Source: Callorhinus ursinus | Taxonomy: Eukaryota; Chordata; Mammalia; Carnivora; Otariidae | Reading direction: 5' to 3' | Length of the DNA stretch: 64,000 bases | Assembly (NCBI RefSeq): GCF_003265705.1 | Contig: NW_020313168.1 | Location: forward strand, 3,701,214-3,765,213 | Translations under genes and position numbers: made by a program | Shown: in pieces, positions 55,201 through 64,000 of the stretch | Position numbering within the stretch: the first letter of the stretch is position 1 | Layout: every line of letters begins with the position of its first letter | The notes under the pieces: generated by a model | Seen by the model: the letters and a program-made list of their open reading frames with translations, nothing else | What the model was told of the DNA's origin: nothing | Database searches by the model: none

Positions 55201-56135
55201 GACTGTGGTCCCCACATTTCTTTGATGTCCGCCTTGAGAACTGTGGCAGACCCTGGATAGGGCGAATTCTCAAGTCAAAGAGGGCAAGCCAGTGTGAGGG
55301 ACACAGCCAGACCAGGCTTCGGTGGGGGGGGAGACCAGGTCACTCCCACCCAGTGACCTCAGGTGACCCTTGGCTGGTCTGCACCTGGGGAGTGTCCACG
55401 GCACCTGGGGAAATCCCGTGGGCCCAGGTGGACCTTGGAGAGGCCTCTAGCTAGGCTCCAGCTCCAGCTTCCCGGCTGGCCAGAGCACTACCTGTTCCCA
55501 GAACACCGCCTGCCCCAAAGGCCATTCACCCTGGATGGTCAGGCTGGGCCAGAGGGCAGGTCCCCAGCCCGGGGCCCACGGCCCAAGGATGAGAGATGCC
55601 CACTGAAAGCCCCTGCCTGCGTGCCTCCACTTGGGCTGTCTGAGGCACAGATGCTGTGGGTGCTCTGTGATGGGGGTCCAAAGGTGGGTGAACGGATGGG
55701 GCTGGGACAGAGGCTTCACTTCGAAGCGTGAGGATTTCTCTTCCCAGAGAGTACAAAGCTTAGGCTGAGGCTTCGACTTGTTGGCCTTGGAGGTCCTACC
55801 TACCCAGGGGAACTGGAGGTGCAGCGGGGCCCCAGGGATCCCTGTAAACAATCCTGGGTAGATGCAGGGATGGAGCAAAGAACCAGGAGAGCTGGCCCAG
55901 CCACAATGAGTGCAGGGTCCAGTGCAGAATGAAAATGCCCGGCCCCTGCTTCAAAAAGTATGGAGAATTTTCAACACTCTGGCATTGCTCATTGCTCAAT
56001 ACTCAATGCTCTGACAGCAGAGCATTAAGCCCAGCACAGGATCCTTATAAGCGTGGGGTGCCTCCCTGGGTCTGAAGCCAGCCCTGCAGCAGAGGGAGGA
56101 GGACACAAAGTCCATGGTGAGGGGAGCAAGAGCAT
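55201..56135. other. Intergenic DNA, nothing recognised
   Basis: GGTTCCCAGAACACC-type palindromic words near 55495 (GAS motif TTCCCAGAA) but no repeat or coding feature identified. Confidence 0.4.
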
Positions 56136-56150
56136 TATAATGGGCATCTT

Positions 56151-56346
56151 TTTTTTTTTTTTTAAAGATTTTATTTATTTATTTGAGAGAGAGAGAATGA
56201 GAGATAGCACGAGAGGGAAGAGGGTCAGAGGGAGAAGCAGACTCCCTGCCGAGCAGGGAGCCCGATGTGGGACTCGATCCCGGGACTCCAGGATCATGAC
56301 CTGAGCCGAAGGCAGTCGCTCAACCAACTGAGCCACCCAGGCGCCC
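56151..56346 (-). mobile_element. Young can-SINE with exact 15-bp target-site duplication
   Basis: Exact TATAATGGGCATCTT at 56136-56150 and 56347-56361. The body is nearly identical to the 28436-28670 copy (shared GATGTGGGACTCGATCCC, GGGACTCCAGGATCATGACC, GGCAGTCGC), so both come from one recently active source. Confidence 0.97.
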
Positions 56347-56361
56347 TATAATGGGCATCTT

Positions 56362-57178
56362 AGATGCACACACGATACGTACAAAGGCCCTGTGGCCACA
56401 TGCCAAGGGCTCTAATAAGAGCCCTGGAGTCTGCCTCCCTTTACATCCTGTGTCTCAGTTAAACCTCTAAATAACCCCACAAGAGCAGTGTCATGAATCC
56501 TGGCTTACAGAGGAGGAAGTAGGGCTCAGAGAAGTGCGGGGTCTTGTCCAAGGCAAGCAGGCAGAAGAGCTGGAATCCAAAGCCAGGCACATGGGACACC
56601 GCCACCCCCCCCCCCGGCCCCGGGGGGCTATCTTGGACCTAGCTGTGCCCTGAGGCGGCTCCCTTCCTTAGTGCTGTGGGCCCCGATTCCCAGCTCCCTC
56701 TCCATGGTCCAAATCCCAGCTCTGGCCTGACTTAAAGCTCTGGGCTTCCATCTCACCAGTAAAAAGGATATTGTGTTAATAGACCTCACCCTCTGTGGGA
56801 TGATTTCTCACAATACACCCAGAATGCCGAGAACAGCACTGGGCGTAGAAAAGCCCCAAATACGTGTCCTCCAACAACGCCATCATCACCCTTGTTTGCC
56901 CTCCTTACTGCCCTCCCTGTCCCAGGGGCACCACCCACCCTACCCCCCAGCTTCCCAGCCTGGCCCACCATCCAGTGAGCAGACCTCCACCCACAGGAAG
57001 CCAGGCCACCAGGCAGTGCTCGAGGCCCCCCCCACCCCCGCCCCCAACACACACACACTTTCTCTGCTTACTCTCACCAGGGCTGAGCTGAGCAGCTGCA
57101 CCCTGCCCCACAGCCTTGGCCTAATGGGAGGCCAGGCTTGGGCTGCGAAGGTCTCCCTCTAGCGGCCCGAGAGACAGT
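56362..57178. other. MIR fragments then unannotated DNA
   Basis: A minus-strand MIR at about 56400-56590 (CTGGCTTACAGAGGAGGAAG) and a plus-strand MIR-like piece at about 56700-56870 (GGTCCAAATCCCAGCTCTGG). A poly-C run near 56606-56616. No gene recognised. Confidence 0.6.
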
Positions 57179-57187
57179 GTCTGACTT

Positions 57188-57979
57188 TTTTTTAAAAATA
57201 GTATTGTCTTTTACTTTTTCTTTAAATTCAGTTAATTAACATATAATGTATTATTAGTTTCAGAGGTAGAATTTAGTGATTCATCAGTTGTATGTAACAG
57301 TGCTCATTACATCCTGGGCCCTCCTTAATGTCCAGCACCCAGTTACCCCATCCCTCCACCCCCCTCCCCCCAGCAACCCACAGTTTGTTTCTCTTATGGG
57401 GCACCTGGGTGGCTGTTGGTTAAGCGTCTGCCTTCGGCTCAGGTCATGATCTCAGGGTCCTGGGATCGAGCCCCGTGTCAGGCTCCCTGCTCTTTGGGGA
57501 GTCTGCTTCTCCCTCTCCCTCTGCTGCTCCCCCTGCTTGTGCTCTCTCTCTCTCTCTCCTGTGTGAAAAAAAAAAAATAAAATCTTAAAAAAAAAAAAAA
57601 GAATCTTTTGTGGTTTGTCTCCCTCTCTGATCTCCTCTTGTCTTATTTTTTCCTCTCTTCCCCTATACTCCTCTGTTTTGTTTCTTAAATTCTGCCTATG
57701 AGTGAAATCATATAATTGTCTTTCTCTGAGTGACTTATTTTGCTTAGCATAATACCCTCTAGTTCCATCCACGTCATTGCAAATGGCAAGATCTCATTTG
57801 TTTTGATGGCTGAGTAATATTCCATTGTGTGTATATACCACCTCTTCTTTATCCATTTATCTGTTGATGGACACCTGGGCTCTTTCCACAGTTTGGCTAT
57901 TGTGGACATTGCTGCTATAAATATTGGGGTGCAGGTGCCCCTTCAGATCACTGCATTTGTATCTTTGGGATAAATGAGG
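57188..57979 (-). mobile_element. L1 LINE, 5'-truncated, minus strand, split by a can-SINE
   Basis: The minus strand encodes the C-terminal end of L1 ORF2 protein (57685-57909), including WYIHTMEYYSAIK and SEKDNYMISLIG, a well-known signature. The left part is the L1 3' UTR. GTCTGACTT at 57179-57187 and again at 57980-57988 is a plausible target-site duplication. The element lacks its promoter and nearly all coding sequence, so it is dead. Confidence 0.95.
57398..57602 (+). mobile_element. can-SINE inserted in the L1 3' UTR
   Basis: Head GGGCACCTGGGTGGCTG with a short deletion (GGCTGTTGGTTAAGCG), body TTTGGGGAGTCTGCTTCTCC, tail A12 T AAAATCTTA A14. Flanks TCTCTTATGG and TCTTTTGTGG look like a diverged target-site duplication. 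Confidence 0.93.
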
Positions 57980-57989
57980 GTCTGACTTC

Positions 57990-59090
57990 TAACTCAGGGG
58001 GACCTTGCTACAGCAGCACCCTAAGAGGCCCCAGCTCCCGGGTAGCTCCCGGCCAGGCCTGGACACCTGTCTTCTGTCCATTCACTCATCTGAGCAGCAG
58101 GAACCGAGCTCTTGCCAGCAGCAGCCCAAGCCGGAGGCTCGAATCTCAGAGCAGAATGACAAGCTCCGGGCCCCCCCCCAACGCCGAGGGGGACCCAGGC
58201 TGGGGGGCGGGGCTAGAACAAGCCACCATCAGGTGCTGAGAGCCACCCCAGGACTCAGACCACTCCCAGAGCTGGCAGAGGGAGGGGTGAGCATGGCAAG
58301 GAAGTGGGGGTTCCTGTAGCCAGCGACGTCCAGGCAGAAGGAGAGAAGAAGGGCAGCCCAGGAGGAAGAGAAGGCGCGTGCAAGGCCTGGAAGCAGGAGG
58401 CTGTGTGCAGGGTTGGGGCCCCAGGCCGCCGGGCCCTGCTGACACGTAGAGGTGTGGGCGCAGGGTAGGAAGACAGCCGTCGGAGGGCTGAGTTACCACC
58501 GTGCGGAGCAGGTGCGCCATGAATGAAGGAATGGCTTCACCTCTGTCCTAGCACCAGAGTGCCCGGGACACTTACGCAGGCACCTTCCCCAGCCTGTGGA
58601 TCTGGGCTCCGCAGGAAAGAAGCCAGAGAACCCAGATGTTAACAAGCAGTCCAGCTAATTCTGAGATCGCGTCTGGAGACTTCCTGGGCTCTCTGTAGCA
58701 CCGTCTAATTCCCCGGGGCAGGTCCCAAGCCGGGGGGGGGGGGCGGTTTGGGGTGAGCCCCGGCAGCTGCCCGCGCAACAGGTGCCCCGGATCCTGGGGC
58801 AGGAGGTGCTGGCGCACGCTGAGACACAGCAGCGGGGTGAGGGACTCAGGCGGCGACCCGAGGCTGGTGGTGGTAGAAGGGCGCCATCCAGGCTCTGGTG
58901 ACCTCTGCGAGTCCCACGCAGTCCGGACTCCAGGACCCACCCAAGAGAGGGGGCAGCCTGTCCCCAGCCTGCTTGGAAGGCGCTGAGGCGAGGCTCCCGG
59001 GGTTGGGAACCTGCCACATGTCCTTTACGGGCCACTCCGCCTCTCTGACACCAGGTTTTTGCACAAAGGTGACCGAAAAAGTACATGGGT
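57990..59090. other. Intergenic DNA, nothing recognised
   Basis: GC-rich with a poly-G run near 58732-58743. No repeat family or coding feature recognised. Confidence 0.45.
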
Positions 59091-59093
59091 TCT

Positions 59094-59117
59094 CTTCTTC
59101 TTCTTCTTCTTCTTCTT
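59094..59117. repeat. (TTC)n tract, 8 units
   Basis: Eight TTC units directly at the start of an old L1 fragment, probably grown from its A/T-rich end. Confidence 0.92.
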
Positions 59118-59560
59118 TTTTAAATTGTGGTAAAATAACACATAACATAAAATTTGCCATTTTAACCATTTTTAAGTGTTTCAGTTCGGTGAAACTAAGT
59201 ACATTCACACTGTTGTGTGACTGTCACCATCACTCACCTCCAGATCTGCATCTGCCCAACTAAACCTCTGTCCCCTCTGAACACGGACTCCTCGTCGCCC
59301 CTCCCCCAGCCCCAGGCACCCTGTCTCTCTGAACTTGAACTCCGGACACCTCATGTCAGGGGATCCTTTTGTGACTGGTTCCTTCCACTGAGCCTCATGT
59401 CCTCCAGGTTGCTCCCACTGTAGCAGATGCTAGGAGTCCCATTCTCTTTAAGGCTGAGGGATATTCCCCTGTGTGAATGGACCACATGGTCTCCCAGGGT
59501 CACCTCCTGCTTGATTCCTCTCAACTTTTCCATCGCACCTACCAACCGGCAATAAGAATA
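59118..59560 (-). repeat. Old L1 (L1M-like) 3' region
   Basis: TTGTGGTAAAATAACACATAAC, CATTTTAACCATTTTTAAGTG, TACATTCACACTGTTGTG, then CAGATGCTAGGAGTCCCATTC and AAGGCTGAGGGATATTCCCC: the antisense of an old L1 3' UTR leading toward ORF2. Confidence 0.85.
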
Positions 59561-59589
59561 AATGGTGATAATAGGGACGATGCTAGAAC

Positions 59590-60042
59590 AGTGGGTGGGA
59601 TTGGCCCTCCCCCAAATATGTCCACCCAGAACCTAAGAATGCGACCTTGTTTGAGGAGAGAGTCTCCGGGGATGCAATTAAATTAAGGATCTTGAATGAG
59701 ATTATCCTGGATTAGGATGGGCCCTAAATCCAATGACGGGTGTTCCTACAAGAGACAGAGAAAGCAACAGCCACAGAGACACAGAGAGAGACCCGAGGCC
59801 ACAGAGGCAGGGGTTGGAGGAGCCTCCCCTTAGGAGCCAAGTAATGCGGGGCCACCAGACGCTGGAAGAGGCAGGAAAGATTCTCTGCTAGAGCGTTCGG
59901 AGGGGGCACAGCCCTGCTCACACCACGATTGTGGACGTCTGGTCTCCAAAACCATGAGAGGATCGACTTCTGTTGTTTTAAGCCCCCTCGCCGCCGCAGT
60001 TTGTGGTAGTTTGTCCCTGAGGCCCCAGGAAATCACTACAGG
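59590..60042 (+). mobile_element. MaLR (MLT1/MST-type) LTR fossil, plus strand
   Basis: Contains CCAGAACCTAAGAATGCGACC, GGATGGGCCCTAAATCCAATG, GACTTCTGTTGTTTTAAGCC and AGTTTGTGGTAGTTTGTCCC. These are the sense counterparts of the words in the 19122-19578 copy. Solo and non-coding. Confidence 0.75.
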
Positions 60043-60269
60043 GACCATCCAGAGGGAGGCCACCACATGCCCTCATGGCCAACCCTTCTGAGCCCGTCTT
60101 TCTGTCCCCACTTCCCAGGCTAGAAGGCTCTGACGTGTGAACCAACTTCTCCCCAGCCGGCAGAGTCCTTCGGATGCGGCCCAGCGACCTTGACGGCTCG
60201 GCTGGGCTCCTCACCCCCAACCCCCCCACTGCCAGCCCCAGCAGGGGAGACACAGAGAGCCCACTTCTT

Positions 60270-60860
60270 CCGAGAAGGCTGTTTTATGTGTTTTTTATGT
60301 GTTTTACAGACATTCTGTTATTATGTTTATTATTTACGATCAGTTTTAGGGACATCAACTTGCAGCTGCATTGTTGGGAGTAAATTTTATTTCCATGGTT
60401 CTAAAACACAAACAAACAAAAATAATAAGGCCGTTAGTAGCTGGATATTGTCATAATTCTGTAGAATATAAATTTTACTGCCATCATAACCGTAAAGTAC
60501 CAAGAACCCACGGCAACACAGTTATTGGGAATAAATGTCACTGCGGGGCCCCAAACACAGACAACACTTCCACTCAGGCTGCAAAGGAGTGTCGTATTTG
60601 TGGGCGTCACATGTCAGCGGGGCAACTCTGAAGAGTGACTGACACTCGGGTAACAGTCGCAAGCAGTGGCAGTGTTCCTTGGGGATCCGTTCTAGCGCTC
60701 TGATGGGGCACAAATAAAACAAATGACGCCCTTTGTAGTTGAATTTTCTCAATCACCCGGCTGACACGAATTTTTCCCTGCTGCCGCCCACAAAGCTATA
60801 AAATGCGAAAAGAAGCAGCCATTTCAGCTCTGGGAAGGATGGGATGATAAAAATACAGTT
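60270..60860. other. AT-richer, unexplained island
   Basis: About 590 bp much richer in A/T than its surroundings, with no repeat family that I recognise and no coding frame. Two segments share the pattern TTGGGA(G/A)TAAAT followed 20-25 bp later by (C/T)AAA(A)CACA (about 60373-60413 and 60527-60562). It could be an unlisted old repeat or a conserved non-coding element. Confidence 0.45.
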
Positions 60861-61771
60861 TGGACTGCAAGATCTTCTCCGGGGTGGGTGGCGCTAGGGT
60901 TGTCAGATACAATACACGGTGCGCAGGTAAACGTGATTTCCGATCAATACGGAAGAACCCTTAGTATAAATATACCCCACCTGCAGCATGGATAGACTTA
61001 ATACTAAAACAACACTCACGGTTTAAGAAATTGGAATTTCACTAGGTCTTTTGGTTGTTTATTTTACTGAATTTGGCAACCTCACCAAGGACTCAAGAGC
61101 AAGGATGACCCCCCCCCCCCCCGCCACCGCTGCCATAAGTGACTTCCTCAAGTCAACTGCCAGGACTCTGGGGGGACATTCGCAGGTGGGGGGTGTGGGA
61201 GGCTGCTCCAAGTTGGCCAAGAAGAGTGTTCTTGGTCTCAGTAGGTTCCATCAAGTCCCCAGGCTTGGAGTGAGGACAGGTGAGGGGTGTTAACATAGCC
61301 TTGGCGTTGATCTGTTGATCCTTTAGGTACAAAGGTAAAGGATAAGAGAATAGGTAGAACTTTTTGTTTTGTTTTGTTTTGTTTTCGGCTTTTGTTTTTT
61401 TGGGGGGGTGATAGGATTTACATGCACATTTCAGTGAGGCCTCAGGACTGTGGAGGGTTGTGGGGGGGTATGCAGATCGCCTGCTTTACAAAAGGGGAGC
61501 TGAAGTTGCTGATGCATAGTCACAAAGCTAAATAGGGTTCCGTGCGCTGGGCAAAGCCCAGTCCTTCCCCCTCCTCTGCAGGGGGAGCTCACAGAGAGTT
61601 TGCAGCGCTCACTTCTCTTAGCTCGGCAGAGCGTGTTAACTCAGGAGGCTATACCTCTAGTCCTTAAAAGCTTTGCAGAAGGCCTGGCTGAGAGCTGGCC
61701 TCTGGGCTTCCCCCTCCCCCCAACCCCGGGAAAATCAGCGCCAGGACTTAGAGCAAGGGCTTGCTTTGGAT
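60861..61771. other. Intergenic DNA with simple tracts
   Basis: A C15-type run near 61089-61103, (TTTTG)n near 61366-61390 and a weak minus-strand MIR piece near 61475-61545. No coding features. Confidence 0.5.
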
Positions 61772-61790
61772 CAAAAGTTGCACCATCCAG

Positions 61791-61911
61791 GGGCGCCTGG
61801 GTGGCTGGGTCAGTGGAGCATGCAACTCTTGATCTCGGGGTTGTAAATTTGAGCCCCATATTGGGTGTCGAGATTACTTAAACATAAAATCTTAAAAAAC
61901 AAAACCAAACA
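61791..61911 (+). mobile_element. Short, old can-SINE variant
   Basis: Target-site duplication CAAAAGTTGCACCATCCAG (61772-61790) and CAAAAGTTGCACCATTCAG (61912-61930), one mismatch. The body is much shorter than the other copies and reads ATCTCGGGGTTGTAAATTTG and CATATTGGGTGTCGAGATTAC, the older short subfamily. Confidence 0.95.
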
Positions 61912-61930
61912 CAAAAGTTGCACCATTCAG

Positions 61931-62615
61931 TTTGGATCAGCCTCACTTGCAGAGCCTAGTAGCAAATGACTTCAGCTGCTGCAAAAAATCCACCTTCCGA
62001 GGGGGCTGTTTTGCTCCTTTCCCCTTAGGAGAGGTGAGCCCCAGGACCTCTGGAATAGGCATCACTCCCGGGGGCTCCCTGGATGAGCTTCTAGGCAACA
62101 GTTTACATAAATAGCCCTCTTCCCTGTTACTGCCCCTCGCTGGGGTTTTGCTTAGTTCAGGTGGCGGGCCGTGAGTGTGCACCAACCAGCAGCACGTGGA
62201 CGCCGCACTGAAGAAGACCACCGAGGTTTACGGAACACCTCAGAGATGCCGTGTCCCCTGGGGCCTCCCGCCCCTCCCACTTCCCGTTTCAGGTGTGCCC
62301 ACGGGCCCCTGCGCCTCCACCAGCCTCTCCCGGCACAGGACACAACAGGCCTTTGTTTCTTGCTTTTTGTTTTTTCTTAATGCAAATAAGGTGGAAATAC
62401 AATAGTATTTCCAAAACACACCCAGAGGCAGTCACTTCCCAGCACCTCTGGTTCTCTTCCCAGGGCCCCTACGTCTCCCACCCAGTGGCCCCTAGCTCCT
62501 CCCCAGGGGCTCCCCGCCCACGGCTCCTGGGTGACCACCAGGTACCCGCGAGGTCCTCCCCGCCTGCCTCCCACCTTGCTGCTCAGAGTCTCAGGCCCCC
62601 TCGCAGTGCCCAGAG
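61931..62615. other. Intergenic DNA, nothing recognised
   Basis: Moderately GC-rich sequence without a recognised repeat or coding feature. Confidence 0.4.
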
Positions 62616-62619
62616 CACA

Positions 62620-62905
62620 TGCCCAGGGCTGTGGTTCCCCCACGTTTGTTTTCCGTGGCTCACCCCTCACTGCCTGGCCCAATCACCTCCAGGAGGAGCC
62701 TGCCCTGACCATCTTTGGAATTCTGTAATCCACCTGCCCCACGCCCCGTCCCCCTAACCCGGCTCTCCTTATTCCTTCCAACACACTGTCAGCCTTACTT
62801 CTCTGGCACGCATGCGTCTCCCCACTGGACCGCAAGCCCCCAGAATAGCGCCGCTCACAACAGGCACCAAGCACACAGTTGCCAAATAAACGAAGGAAGG
62901 AAGGA
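62620..62905 (+). repeat. L2 3' region
   Basis: TCACCTCCAGGAGGAGCCTGC, CCTGACCATCTTTGGAATTC, CTCCCCACTGGACCGCAAGC and GTTGCCAAATAAACGAAGG follow the L2 consensus in order to its 3' end. Confidence 0.82.
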
Positions 62906-64000
62906 ACCAGTTTGCTTCACAACAGTGGCCTCTGGACATGGCGCATGACCCCACTCTATTCTGGAGTGCAGGACCACCATCGATGGCACATTCACCCCTT
63001 TGCCTGTTCCTGGTCTTCCTATCAGGATGAAATCCTCTGAAAGCCACTGTCGCCCCTCCCCCAAACAGGTCCTGTCTGCGGGGGGTGGGGAACTCTGCCT
63101 GCGTTGGCTGGCACCCCTGCACCCTGGCCACCGGCTGCCACTAGGCACCGCTGCTGCAGCTGCAGTCAACAGGCTTCTCACCTGGAGTGGGGGTGACTGG
63201 CTGGGGGGCTTATCTACATGTGTTTGCATCATGCTCTGCATAGCCCTCCCTGTGGGAGTTGAAAGGCGGCAGTTTGCAGCCCAGGCCTCTCTCCCTGCTC
63301 CTGGCGCTTGGTGCCCAGAGGAATCCCTGAAGATCTTTTCTGCCCCCCCAGGCAGGGGCAGGGGTTGTCTAGGGCCAAGATGAGGGTCCTCAGAGCAGCC
63401 TCCTCCTCCTCCTCCTGGGGCTGGGCAAGGCTTAGAGTGCCAGCCAGAGGGCAAAGGGCCACCCCAGGGTCTCTGGGGAAGTGGGAGAGCCTGGCCCCTC
63501 TCCTTGGCCTCAGAGGCCTGGGGGAGTGGGCACAGAGGGCACTGGCCCTGGGACCCCTCAGGGCTGGCTCTGAACCACAGAGGGCAGATATCCTCCCCCA
63601 CAAGGAGGGGTGCTCCTTGGGGACCATCTCCGCCCCCCCAGATGGCTGGTGTCCAGGAGGCCAGGTCACAGGGTGGAGCTTCTGGCCACAGAGAGGGTGG
63701 GGATGGAGGCTCGGCTCCCCAGATGCTGGGCCTTCCTTCCTCTTTCTGGGAAAAGATGGGGCCACCCCATAGGCCCTGGGAGCCTGCCCAAAGGCCTCCA
63801 TGCCTGGGGGCAAGCCCAGCCCTGTCCCCCTCTGCCAGCTGCAGAGTGGAGGTAAGCAGGGTCCCAGAGAGCTCTGAAGATCCCTGTCTACCTGCCTGGG
63901 AGATCCTGTCTCCCCTCATGCCTGGCAGGCCCTTGGAGGGAGGCCTCCTCCCACCCCAAGGCAGGTGGGGGACAGCTTTCCCCAGCACCACCCAGCAGGT
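62906..64000. other. Right edge of window, no gene supported
   Basis: GC-rich. A minus-strand open frame of 378 codons starts at 63991 and runs to 62855, but its C-terminal end is translated L2 repeat and it has no known domain. Without sequence beyond 64000 I cannot exclude a lncRNA exon here. Confidence 0.4.

Noticed and set aside
54903..55273. Open frames rich in Pro-Ser-Leu-Phe or Glu-Gly-Arg-Lys repeats
   Set aside because: Translation of the GGAA/GGGA microsatellite.
57153..57166. CTCF-like TCCCTCTAGCGGCC
   Set aside because: Two mismatches including one in the invariant core; weaker than the three sites kept.
62855..63991. 378-codon minus-strand open frame at the window edge
   Set aside because: Its last part is antisense L2 repeat and the rest is low-complexity Pro/Gly/Ser; no known domain.
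1..64000. Exons of PGS1, THA1, TMEM235 or BIRC5
   Set aside because: Searched among the translated frames for their expected products, such as the threonine aldolase RSDTVTRP-type motif; none found. These neighbours probably lie outside the window.
1..64000. A previously undescribed multi-gene system
   Set aside because: Outside SOCS3 there is no supported coding sequence; claiming a system would rest only on chance open frames.

Overview
The window is a stretch of mammalian chromosome with one recognisable protein-coding gene, SOCS3, complete on the + strand (predicted transcript about 6735 to 10055). Its 225-residue product is almost the human protein. The source is a carnivore: the window holds fifteen tRNA-derived can-SINEs whose heads read GGGGCGCCTGGGTGGCTCAG, a family confined to Carnivora. 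The long body variant (a CCGCGGGAAGCCTGCTTCTC segment followed by a TCTCTCTGTCAAATAAATAAA tail) points to an arctoid caniform such as a bear, seal or mustelid rather than a dog. The species is an inference; the order is not in serious doubt.

Layout. Positions 1-5770 are intergenic DNA upstream of SOCS3, with L2/MIR fossils and one can-SINE. Positions 5770-8400 are a large CpG island holding the SOCS3 promoter, non-coding exon 1 (about 6735-7018), a 602-bp intron and exon 2 with the whole coding sequence (7709-8386). The 3' UTR ends at a canonical AATAAA at 10030-10035, just after a cluster of AU-rich and microRNA-seed motifs. From 10060 to the end there is no gene I can support. This part is GC-rich, repeat-laden intergenic DNA with orphan CpG islands (about 12.8-13.25, 22.0-22.65 and 40.8-41.45 kb, plus a weaker GC-rich patch at 37.1-37.4 kb). 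It also holds nested retroelements, a 5'-truncated L1, ERVL/MaLR-type LTR fossils, and striking simple-sequence tracts (Z-DNA-prone, GGAA, G/C runs). In human the neighbours are PGS1 upstream and THA1P/TMEM235/BIRC5 downstream; I saw no exon of any of them.

The biology readable here is the SOCS3 feedback loop. The STAT and AP-1 sites of the proximal promoter keep the spacing reported for the mouse gene, so cytokine-activated STATs induce SOCS3. The protein then blocks JAK through its KIR and SH2 domains and recruits an Elongin/Cullin-5 ligase through its SOCS box. A two-codon upstream ORF, an internal Met12 start and the distal 3' UTR motifs suggest further post-transcriptional control. I found no novel gene system. 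The best leads are regulatory: orphan CpG islands with RFX-like motifs, CTCF-like motifs, and an unexplained AT-richer island near 60.3-60.85 kb.
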